Positions 1-5,359 of a stretch of DNA of 5,521 nucleotides are shown here, one piece after another. Numbering within the stretch: the first letter of the stretch is position 1; each line of letters opens with the position of its first letter. The notes under the pieces were generated by a model. It saw only the letters and a list, made by a program, of their open reading frames with translations. It ran no database searches and was not told the DNA's origin. The stretch lies in NCBI GenBank assembly GCA_002310175.1, contig DBYG01000078.1:1-5521 (forward strand). The letters are read 5' to 3'. The translations under genes and the position numbers were made by a program. The stretch comes from Bacteroidales bacterium UBA1192. Lineage in GTDB: Bacteria > Bacteroidota > Bacteroidia > Bacteroidales > Bacteroidaceae.

Positions 1-375
1 CACTACAACATCTATGATAACCCCACAATCGAGGACTTCGAGAAGGCTATCCAGATGTATCTTGAGCTGGTTGACGATATCCAGATCACCGAGTTCGACG
101 TTCGTATCAACCACGAGGCCGGCGGTCAGCTCCAGTTCAGCCGCGGCGAGGGTCAGGTTCTTACCGATTCTATCGCTCAGCTGCAGATGGCCAAGTATGA
201 CGAGCTCTTCAAGGTTATCCGCAAGTACAAGAAGAACTTCTCATGCGTAACCTTCTGGAACCTTGGCGACCGTGATTCATGGCTGGGCGCCAACAACTTC
301 CCGCTGCTGTTCGACGGCAACTACCAGCGCAAGCCGGTTTACTACACCGTTCGCGACTTCAAGAAGAACAAGTGA
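1..375 (+). CDS. GH10 endo-1,4-beta-xylanase, C-terminal part (5' end outside window)
   Basis: This is the last 124 codons of a glycoside hydrolase family 10 enzyme, which cuts internal beta-1,4 bonds of xylan with retention of configuration. The frame is open from the first base. The segment QITEFDVRIN (visible residues 28-37) matches the GH10 nucleophile strand, with Glu31 (bases 91-93) as the expected catalytic nucleophile. VTFWNLGDRDSWL (about residues 80-92) is the conserved aromatic motif near the last barrel strand, and PLLFDGNYQRKPVYYTV is the usual GH10 C-terminal end, so the 3' end appears complete. The acid/base Glu and any signal peptide or carbohydrate-binding module would lie upstream. 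Codons favour C or G at the third position more than in the lipoprotein genes downstream. The TGA stop (373-375) is the first three bases of repeat R1. The family call is strong; exact substrate preference cannot be read here. Confidence 0.93.
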   Translation, partial: HYNIYDNPTIEDFEKAIQMYLELVDDIQITEFDVRINHEAGGQLQFSRGEGQVLTDSIAQLQMAKYDELFKVIRKYKKNFSCVTFWNLGDRDSWLGANNFPLLFDGNYQRKPVYYTVRDFKKNK

Positions 376-403
376 CACAATAGGGACGGTTCCTTCCGTG
401 TCA
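373..403 (+). repeat. 31-bp palindromic repeat R1 (REP-like)
   Basis: Begins TGACAC, has core AGGGACGGTTCC and ends GTGTCA. The outer six bases pair perfectly; after a small mismatched internal region, AGGGA can pair with TTCCT around a short CGG loop, giving an imperfect hairpin. The xylanase stop TGA is its first three bases. A T-run (404-408) follows. It is an exact reverse complement of R2 (463-493). Confidence 0.95.
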
Positions 404-412
404 TTTTTAAAC

Positions 413-449
413 AAAAGACCGGGCAACATCAGTTGTCCGGTCTTTTTTT
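413..449 (+). terminator. Rho-independent terminator behind the xylanase gene
   Basis: Bases 413-427 pair with 432-446 (AAAAGACCGG against CCGGTCTTTT, a G-T wobble, then CAAC against GTTG) around the 4-base loop ATCA. The stem is 15 bp and runs into an uninterrupted T-run at 443-449. It ends plus-strand transcription after the xylanase. On the minus strand the stem is followed by TTTT, so it may also stop RAYT transcripts. It lies exactly between repeats R1 and R2. Confidence 0.92.
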
Positions 450-462
450 GTTTTTGCTAAAA

Positions 463-493
463 TGACACGGAAGGAACCGTCCCTATTGTGTCA
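463..493 (-). repeat. 31-bp palindromic repeat R2 (REP-like)
   Basis: Exact reverse complement of R1 over all 31 bases, including the private CC before the terminal GTGTCA. Its last three bases (491-493, TCA) are the TGA stop codon of the minus-strand RAYT gene. It is preceded by AAAA (459-462). Confidence 0.95.
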
Positions 494-1285
494 CCGCGCG
501 CGTCGGACAATACTCTCACTTAGCCCGGTTAATCGGGAAATCTGACGAATGCTTCCGCCAAAATCCAGGATCTTCTTCAATACAGCCTTACGTTCAGGTT
601 TGGAAAGAGTCTGTATATCTTTAGGATTTTGAAATTCACAGTCTTTACAGATAAATTCCCGAATCTTTTCCTCATTCAATCTGATAGTGGTTTCATTATT
701 GTAATCAAGAATTCGACTGGTTTTGGGCAATGGCTCATTAACCAATTCGTTCAACGCCTCCCATGAAATACGGGAAAGGACCGATGACACCGCGCAAAAG
801 GGCATCGGGCAACATCTTAAATTCTCATATTCGCTCCAGCTGCTCCATGGATAGTCCTTAACCCTGAGCGCCAATCCGCCGGCTACGGGATTCTGGTGGA
901 TGTATCTGAGTAAAGTCACAAAGTATTCCCAGTCATTGACGTTTTCACTCCTAAAGCGGTCCTGAAACAGGTGTCCCGAGTGTCCATACTTAATGTTGTA
1001 ATACTGTGCATATGAAATCGCAATGCTTTTAATACATTCCGATATGCTCTCTTCTTTCTCTTGGATGAGCAGATGTACATGGTTAGGCATCAGGCAATAC
1101 GCATACACGACACAGCAAGGAGCCAAAGGATTATGGTTAAAATCCTGCGGATGACACTTCTGATACAAAAGATCCTGAAACTTGAGGTAATCATTCTGAT
1201 ATTCAAAGATATCCTGCTTGTTGTTACCTCTCAACATAACGTGATACACACCCGTATCACTGGTATTCCTACATAAACGTGGCAT
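491..1285 (-). CDS. REP-associated tyrosine transposase (RAYT; Y1/HUH, Transposase_17 type)
   Basis: A 264-aa single-strand DNA transposase related to IS200/IS605 TnpA. HVMLRGNNKQDIF (residues 15-27) is the usual RAYT N-terminal strand. YCLMPNHVHLL (63-73) holds the HUH metal-binding pair His69 and His71. The helix SYAQYYN (91-97) should carry the nucleophilic tyrosine, most likely Tyr92, and GHSGHLFQDRF plus YIHQNPVAGGL are further family signatures. The C-terminal GGSIRQISRLTGLSESIVRRA (243-263) is a helix-turn-helix-like tail common in Bacteroidetes members. The length is normal and no motif is broken, so the gene looks intact. Such proteins bind and cut REP hairpins and are often single-copy. 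Here it lies between inverted copies R2 and R3, and its TGA stop is the end of R2. No clear TAnnTTTG promoter box was found upstream. Family call strong; activity not shown. Confidence 0.93.
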   Translation of the reverse strand: MPRLCRNTSDTGVYHVMLRGNNKQDIFEYQNDYLKFQDLLYQKCHPQDFNHNPLAPCCVVYAYCLMPNHVHLLIQEKEESISECIKSIAISYAQYYNIKYGHSGHLFQDRFRSENVNDWEYFVTLLRYIHQNPVAGGLALRVKDYPWSSWSEYENLRCCPMPFCAVSSVLSRISWEALNELVNEPLPKTSRILDYNNETTIRLNEEKIREFICKDCEFQNPKDIQTLSKPERKAVLKKILDFGGSIRQISRLTGLSESIVRRAR

Positions 1286-1330
1286 AGATATAATGTGTTT
1301 TTATTAGGTTATGGCCGCAATTTACAAAAA

Positions 1331-1361
1331 AGACACAATAGGGACGGTTCCTTCTGTGTCA
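1331..1361 (+). repeat. 31-bp palindromic repeat R3 (REP-like)
   Basis: Same orientation as R1. It starts AGACAC instead of TGACAC and carries the private T in CTTCTGTGTCA. It matches the reverse complement of R4 at 30 of 31 bases. It lies between the divergent RAYT and lipoprotein genes, six bases before the lipoprotein -7 box. Confidence 0.94.
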
Positions 1362-1367
1362 AAAATC

Positions 1368-1375
1368 TATCTTTG
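1368..1375 (+). promoter_or_regulatory. Bacteroidetes-type -7 promoter box for the 1409 lipoprotein gene
   Basis: TATCTTTG fits the Bacteroidetes sigma-factor -7 consensus TAnnTTTG. Transcription would start near 1381-1383, leaving a leader of about 26 bases before the ATG at 1409, which supports that start. No TTTG -33 element is visible; that region falls inside repeat R3. Confidence 0.6.
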
Positions 1376-1408
1376 TGAATAGTCCTACATTTTTAGCATC
1401 AGCAGTAG

Positions 1409-2527
1409 ATGAATAAGATCATTAAAAACCTAGTATTGTTTGCATGCCCGGTATGTGCATTGTTGTGTTCATGCTCGAATCAGAAAGAAAGTGATTCCGG
1501 TCCGACAGTCATATGGGCGCCGTTGCACAATCATGAACGAACTGATCACCTTAACTTTAGTTACCTATTCGGATCTATAGACACGATACAGCTCCAACAG
1601 GCTGGTGAGGAAAGCCTGCTGGGAGTTATTAATGATATAAAATGTAAAGACGATACCCTGTTCCTGTGCTCAAATCAAGCCATATATTTGTTCAAGACAA
1701 ACGGAGAGTTCATAAACAGTATAAACAGGAGGGGACGTGGCCCGGGTGAGTATGTTTCCATCGCGCAATTTGATATCGACCCTAAAGAAAGGGAAATTGT
1801 CATACTGGAACAGAACGGCCTTAGGAAATTCTATGTTTACTCATTTGAAGGTAAGTTCCTAAGACAGATTGAAGTGTCTGATTTCGTTGATGATTTTGTC
1901 TTGCTCAGCAACGGCGATTATCTGTGTTATTCTCCAAGAAATTTAAAGCCGAGTAAAAGAGGTTTGTGGCAGTTGGATTCCGAAGGCAATTTAAAAAAAC
2001 AACTCGTGGAATTGGATGATAATTTCAAATATTATGTCTATTTAAGCCGATACATGGTTCATTTGAATGAGAACCAGATAGGTTTGATGGGAAGTGAAGA
2101 GTACGATTATTTTTATCAGATTACTGAAGATACGGTAATAACATCATTTAAAATGAAGACCGACACCAAGATACCTGAAAAATATAAAAGGACTAAGGAT
2201 TTCCCGGAGTCCGACAAAGCATACTATAAAATCGAGTATCTGGAAACGGATGGTTTACTGTATTTTGAGCTGATGAACGGAAATGATGACTTGGTACAGG
2301 TCTTCTACGATAAGAATAGCAGAAAAACCTGGCGGTGTTATGAAGAAGACATCAATTCAATTAAAAGTCCGGAAGAAATAATTCCCTGGATGTGCTCAAG
2401 CTACAAAGGAAAGATCTATTACTATTACGATGCCGCCACGATTCTCAACAACGACTATTACAAGCTTCTATTCCCAAACGTCACACAGAATTCCAATCCG
2501 GTTCTTTTGGTTTGTAACCCAAAATGA
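1409..2527 (+). CDS. 6-bladed beta-propeller lipoprotein (372 aa)
   Basis: A predicted surface or periplasmic lipoprotein. Residues 1-21 form a signal peptide with lipobox L-C-S-C and Cys22 as the likely lipid-bearing residue, followed by a short polar linker. The body resembles the Bacteroidetes 6-bladed beta-propeller family (DUF5128-like). RRGRGPGEY (107-115) is the family's hallmark turn, preceded by the strand-rich DDTLFLCSNQAIYLFKTNGEF and followed by FDIDPKEREIVILEQ. The function of these proteins is mostly unknown; propellers suggest ligand or protein binding, and no catalytic motif is seen. The start is supported by the signal peptide and the -7 box at 1368. The TGA stop is the first three bases of R4. 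The gene is convergent with the FISUMP gene and enclosed by matched repeats R3 and R4. A distant relative lies at 3314-4531. Confidence 0.85.
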   Translation: MNKIIKNLVLFACPVCALLCSCSNQKESDSGPTVIWAPLHNHERTDHLNFSYLFGSIDTIQLQQAGEESLLGVINDIKCKDDTLFLCSNQAIYLFKTNGEFINSINRRGRGPGEYVSIAQFDIDPKEREIVILEQNGLRKFYVYSFEGKFLRQIEVSDFVDDFVLLSNGDYLCYSPRNLKPSKRGLWQLDSEGNLKKQLVELDDNFKYYVYLSRYMVHLNENQIGLMGSEEYDYFYQITEDTVITSFKMKTDTKIPEKYKRTKDFPESDKAYYKIEYLETDGLLYFELMNGNDDLVQVFYDKNSRKTWRCYEEDINSIKSPEEIIPWMCSSYKGKIYYYYDAATILNNDYYKLLFPNVTQNSNPVLLVCNPK

Positions 2528-2555
2528 CACAGAAGGAACCGTCCCTATTGTGTCA
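2525..2555 (-). repeat. 31-bp palindromic repeat R4, serving as double stop and bidirectional terminator
   Basis: It fills exactly the space between two convergent genes: bases 2525-2527 (TGA) stop the plus-strand lipoprotein gene and 2553-2555 (TCA) give TGA for the minus-strand FISUMP gene. AAAA precedes it and seven T follow (2556-2562), so the hairpin can act as a terminator, strongest for plus-strand transcription. It matches the reverse complement of R3 at 30 of 31 bases. Confidence 0.95.
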
Positions 2556-3218
2556 TTTTTTTGTGACGGGACGGACGGCGAGGGACTCGTAGCGGGGCTG
2601 GCTTTCCATTGAGTGGCCTTTGGTGTAGATTTCAAGGGTGAAGGCGGTCTCGGATGTGATGGTGCCGCATTCTTTTGACCAATAGTAGCCGTGCGTGCGG
2701 GAATTGAACAGCTTGCCGTCATAATATTTTCCTGTGTACGGGAGGAAGATTGAGCGATCCGTATAACCGGGTTTCTTGCCGGTCACCCTGTAGCCCTCAA
2801 CTCCATTCAGTGTGGTCTTGGTCCAGGTGCAGCCCTCAACAAGCTCATCTATCTGTGCTTTTGTGGGAATATGCCAATCAGCGCCCCATTTGACTTGAGC
2901 CACATCATCGTCCGGCTCCAGTACCGATATGCTGTCTACAAGTTCGTGCCAGGCGCAGGCTGGATTGCTGCAGTATTTGAGAAGGGCTTTTGGGGAACCT
3001 TCGCTGTACTTGTATGTATCCCAGCTGTTTATTCTCTTGTTCTCAGTCTCTCCCCAACTGAAATAATCGCCATGGTCTTCGGGCTTATCGGCCCCGATGT
3101 TACAGGTGGCCCACTTTACACTCAGACCCAGATCTACAGATGCGTGCTGGGCGTTTAAAGGAAGGCCGATAAACGATACGACGGATGTCAAGGCAAACAA
3201 AAGGACTTTATTACTCAT
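2553..3218 (-). CDS. Secreted FISUMP-domain (Fibrobacter succinogenes major paralogous domain-like) protein, 221 aa
   Basis: The ATG at 3218 is chosen. From it, residues 1 to about 24 form a clean signal peptide ending LNAQ, and the -7 box at 3246-3253 lies about 27 bases upstream. The in-frame ATG at 3248 would overlap that box and put ten polar residues before the signal. The mature protein opens with VDLGLSVKWATCNIGA (28-43) and GDYFSWGE, typical of this Bacteroidetes domain, followed by DWHIPTKAQIDELVEGCTW, IFLPYTGKYY, YYWSKE and the final LAVRPVTKK. The product should be exported and carry a single domain. Its role is unknown; such domains occur in many paralogues on cell-surface proteins. 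It is divergent from the propeller lipoprotein at 3314 and convergent with the one at 1409. Its TGA stop is the last three bases of R4. Confidence 0.83.
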   Translation of the reverse strand: MSNKVLLFALTSVVSFIGLPLNAQHASVDLGLSVKWATCNIGADKPEDHGDYFSWGETENKRINSWDTYKYSEGSPKALLKYCSNPACAWHELVDSISVLEPDDDVAQVKWGADWHIPTKAQIDELVEGCTWTKTTLNGVEGYRVTGKKPGYTDRSIFLPYTGKYYDGKLFNSRTHGYYWSKECGTITSETAFTLEIYTKGHSMESQPRYESLAVRPVTKK

Positions 3219-3245
3219 AATGCAATTGATTAAAGTATCTGCTTT

Positions 3246-3253
3246 CAAATATA
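3246..3253 (-). promoter_or_regulatory. -7 promoter box for the FISUMP gene (minus strand)
   Basis: Read on the minus strand this is TATATTTG, a match to TAnnTTTG. Transcription would begin near 3240, about 20 bases before the ATG at 3218. This argues against the upstream ATG at 3248, which overlaps the box. No clear -33 TTTG is visible. Confidence 0.6.
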
Positions 3254-3276
3254 GATGATTATTTCGTGCTATTCAC

Positions 3277-3284
3277 TATTTTTG
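3277..3284 (+). promoter_or_regulatory. -7 promoter box for the 3314 lipoprotein gene
   Basis: TATTTTTG fits TAnnTTTG and lies 29 bases before the ATG at 3314. With the minus-strand box at 3246-3253 it forms a back-to-back promoter pair whose boxes are only 23 bases apart, so the two genes may be co-regulated or compete for polymerase. No clear -33 element is seen. Confidence 0.6.
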
Positions 3285-3313
3285 TAGTTACAACCTGATA
3301 AACTTATTGTCTT

Positions 3314-4531
3314 ATGAGAAAAGTCCTTCTGTTTGCAGCCGTAACGGCTATCGCGTTTTTATATTCCTGCAAGACAAAGGTGTCCGATGAGATCGTCCCG
3401 CAGATAACAGAGGATGATTTAATTGAACTTGACGGGGATCTTGACGATAATTTCCTAAGCAGTTGGGAATATATTGTGCTGGATGACAAGGAAATCGATG
3501 CCATCGTACCCGGAATGTATACTAATGTCATGTATGATGAAGGCCTCTACTTTGTTGGTGGTACCGAGAATGGCGGATACATCAAGGTGTATGACAGCGA
3601 CGGTCACTTTAAGAATAACATAAGCCGTCATGGCAGAGCACGCAATGAATACACAAATTTTCGCCAATGGACCATCGACCGTAACAGGAATGAAGTTCTG
3701 ATTGCAACCAATGATGAATATGCCGGACCGGTTTTAATCAAAAAGTTTGATTATCAGGGAAATTATCTGGGAGAACTGGAAACGGACTCTATTGGGAAAG
3801 GAGCCATGTTTAATAACTTGAGAAAATGTCTGTCGGACGGTACTTTGCTGATTCAGAACGGTTATATTCCATTCCCTATTTACGACTATCTTCTCATTCC
3901 TCAGAAAGGAAAGGTAATACATCCGTTTGAGATGACCGGTAGGCACTATGCATTAAAAGGTTATTCTGATGAAGAACTGGAGTCAATGTTAAGTGCGCAT
4001 TCATACGATGATTATGATATCTGCAGTGAATCATATAACCAATTGAGTGATACCACATACACATTACGTTTGTTTGACAATCATATATACCGCTTTTCAA
4101 AAGACGGTTCCGAGTGTGTTGTCAATCTGGCGTTCCGTCCACAAATGCGAAAGAAGGATAAAAAGAATTTCAAAATAGATTCAGGTCCTTTTGGCACATT
4201 ACCCGGTATGATTTATGATATGAAGGACTATCTGTATATTTGGTTCTATGACAGCGAGGACTGTGTTTATGAGAAATCAACGTCAAAAGTATATGTACTC
4301 AACGGCCATTCAAAGAAACAGCTGTTGCCCGATTTCTATGATTGTTCTTTTTACGGTAATGACTTGATAGGATGCGTTTATCTCGATGACATCATACGTT
4401 CAAATGAGCGTATGGAAAGCAACCATTATGATCACGAATTCGCCCCCGAATTGGAGGATTTCTACCGCAAGCTAAAGAACCATGGGAATGCCGCCATAAT
4501 CATAGCCCACTACGACAAAATGACACAGTAG
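3314..4531 (+). CDS. 6-bladed beta-propeller-like lipoprotein (405 aa)
   Basis: A predicted lipoprotein with signal peptide residues 1-18, lipobox L-Y-S-C and Cys19 as the lipid attachment site. The following segment to about residue 45 is rich in Asp and Glu. YIVLDDKEIDAIVPG, YIKVYDSDGHFKNNISRHGRARNEY (split here: hallmark turn SRHGRARNEY at 104-113) and FDYQGNYLGELE follow the blade pattern of the Bacteroidetes 6-bladed beta-propeller family, so it looks like a diverged relative of the lipoprotein at 1409. The hallmark here lacks the usual GPGEY. Function unknown; no catalytic motif seen. The ATG is supported by the signal peptide and the -7 box at 3277. The 3' end runs into repeat R5: the last residues Met-Thr-Gln and the TAG stop come mostly from repeat bases, suggesting that arrival of the repeat set the present C-terminus. 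Confidence 0.82.
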   Translation: MRKVLLFAAVTAIAFLYSCKTKVSDEIVPQITEDDLIELDGDLDDNFLSSWEYIVLDDKEIDAIVPGMYTNVMYDEGLYFVGGTENGGYIKVYDSDGHFKNNISRHGRARNEYTNFRQWTIDRNRNEVLIATNDEYAGPVLIKKFDYQGNYLGELETDSIGKGAMFNNLRKCLSDGTLLIQNGYIPFPIYDYLLIPQKGKVIHPFEMTGRHYALKGYSDEELESMLSAHSYDDYDICSESYNQLSDTTYTLRLFDNHIYRFSKDGSECVVNLAFRPQMRKKDKKNFKIDSGPFGTLPGMIYDMKDYLYIWFYDSEDCVYEKSTSKVYVLNGHSKKQLLPDFYDCSFYGNDLIGCVYLDDIIRSNERMESNHYDHEFAPELEDFYRKLKNHGNAAIIIAHYDKMTQ

Positions 4532-4551
4532 GGACGGTTCTTTCCGTGCTA
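4521..4551 (+). repeat. 31-bp palindromic repeat R5 (REP-like, variant)
   Basis: A variant copy with AGTAGGG, CTTTCC and terminal GTGCTA in place of GTGTCA. The terminal change weakens its own outer stem, yet R6 carries the same changes and is an exact reverse complement over 31 bases. It holds the TAG stop of the plus-strand lipoprotein gene (4529-4531) and, at 4549-4551, the TAG stop of the minus-strand nuclease gene. Confidence 0.95.
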
Positions 4552-5338
4552 TTTTGCCAAATTCCAAATGAGGCTGTTATAGGTGGATTCTATGCGGGGC
4601 TCCACATCGTCGGACAGGGCCGGAAAGAAATCCAGTCCTGTTTTTGATTCCACCTCATCGACTGTGACGGCATAGGTTGAGAGTGGCTTGTGACCGGCCT
4701 TGTTCTCCATTATAAAGCCGATGGATTCGAATCCGTTTGGAGTCTGAATCAGCATAACCTTGTAAAATGCATCGGGCACTGTAACCTTGTTTTGGCCGAT
4801 GCTCCCGTACTTGTTATCCGTTATTATCGGCCCACATGTAACGTAGATGTTGCCGTACTTGTTTGCATAGTCGCGGACCATCTCCTCAAGGGCTTTCCAA
4901 TCGCCGCTGTTCAGGTTGTGGTTCTGGGGGCAGATATTGGTGAAATAGAAACTCTCGCGCATCATCTGCTCGGTCAGTTTCATATCGGCTGCAGGTGCCA
5001 TGTGGCCGCGGTCCCAACCGGAGTTTCGGTAGTCGTTGTCATCGGCCTGACGACCGCTGAAATTGGGGTCGGTGCGGAAATGGTTGGAACGCGGATTGGT
5101 GCCCGATACTTCCTCGTCGGTCAAGTTCATAAGCAACCCACTCGGGGATGCGGTAATTCTCATTGAGCACCACCTCATATCCCTCATATACCAAATGCTG
5201 CTTGTAAGAGGCCTCCGTGTAAGCCGGAATCTCCAGCTTGTCAATGCTTTGTCTGCTTGTATGCGACGGGGTCTTGCACCACCAGAGAACCAGGCAGACC
5301 CCAATGAAAACCAATAGCTTTAACAGTCCTTTCTTCAT
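4549..5338 (-). pseudogene. DNA/RNA non-specific endonuclease (NUC family, membrane-targeted), interrupted by a one-base frameshift
   Basis: A Serratia-nuclease-type enzyme (beta-beta-alpha-metal fold) that cuts DNA and RNA outside the cytoplasm. The coding sequence starts at the ATG at 5338; MKKGLLKLLVFIGVCLVLWW then Cys21 is a signal peptide or membrane anchor, perhaps a non-standard lipobox. This frame reads to IPEWVAYEL (residue 72). The family continuation TDEEVSGTNPRSNHF then lies in the +1 frame, reached by removing one base of the AA at 5123-5124 (CTTGACC in place of the expected CTGACC). The downstream frame keeps DRGHMAPAAD (catalytic His about 112), the metal-binding Asn and the Glu in NLNSGDWKALE (about 143 and 151), and a normal end. 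The repaired protein would be about 262 aa. Causes could be a true mutation, a sequencing error or, less likely, recoding. An internal ATG at 5131 could give a cytoplasmic, signal-less nuclease. The gene is the sole content between R5 and R6. Confidence 0.85.
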
Positions 5339-5342
5339 ACCG

Positions 5343-5350
5343 CAAAGGTA
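5343..5350 (-). promoter_or_regulatory. -7 promoter box for the nuclease gene, almost touching its start codon
   Basis: On the minus strand this reads TACCTTTG, matching TAnnTTTG. Only four bases separate it from the ATG at 5338, so the transcript would be leaderless or nearly so. It sits nine bases downstream of repeat R6, in the same arrangement as R3 and the box at 1368. Confidence 0.5.
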
Positions 5351-5359
5351 TCAAAAAAA

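Larger units (their letters stand above)
373..493. repeat. REPIN-like inverted repeat doublet R1-R2 enclosing a terminator
   Basis: The 121-bp interval from R1 to R2 forms one long imperfect palindrome: 31 perfect outer base pairs, an A/T-rich region that pairs partly, and the 15-bp terminator stem in the centre. Two oppositely oriented REPs with a short spacer is the layout known as a REPIN, the form usually taken to be mobilised by RAYT transposases. Applying that name here rests on structure and on the adjacent RAYT. Confidence 0.7.
1331..2555. other. Repeat-bounded single-gene unit B (R3 - lipoprotein gene - R4)
   Basis: Inverted repeats R3 and R4 share a variant sequence and enclose one plus-strand gene. 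The gene's -7 box lies six bases inside R3 and its stop codon is the first three bases of R4, so nothing but one gene and a minimal promoter fits between them. The boundaries are seen directly; that the unit moves or moved as a cassette is inference. Confidence 0.5.

Noticed and set aside
1061..1276. Plus-strand open frame of 71 codons inside the RAYT gene
   Set aside because: It is antisense to the HUH domain of a clearly conserved transposase and resembles no protein family.
463..1361. Classical DDE insertion sequence with terminal inverted repeats and target duplication
   Set aside because: The enzyme is of the Y1/HUH type, which does not use DDE chemistry, and no direct target duplications flank the repeats.
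3219..3248. Ten extra N-terminal codons for the FISUMP gene, starting at the ATG at 3248
   Set aside because: That ATG overlaps the minus-strand -7 box TATATTTG, and the added residues would precede a complete signal peptide starting at 3218.
4690..5166. Plus-strand 158-codon open frame antisense to the nuclease
   Set aside because: It lies opposite the conserved catalytic domain; its Val/Ile-rich composition is typical of antisense reading and no start signals are seen.
5132..5304. N-terminal extension of the nuclease frame beginning MGSAWFSGGARP
   Set aside because: This Arg/Ser-rich stretch is the out-of-frame reading of the real N-terminus (signal peptide and YKQHLVYEGYEVVLNE region) that starts at 5338; the frames join at the frameshift near 5123.
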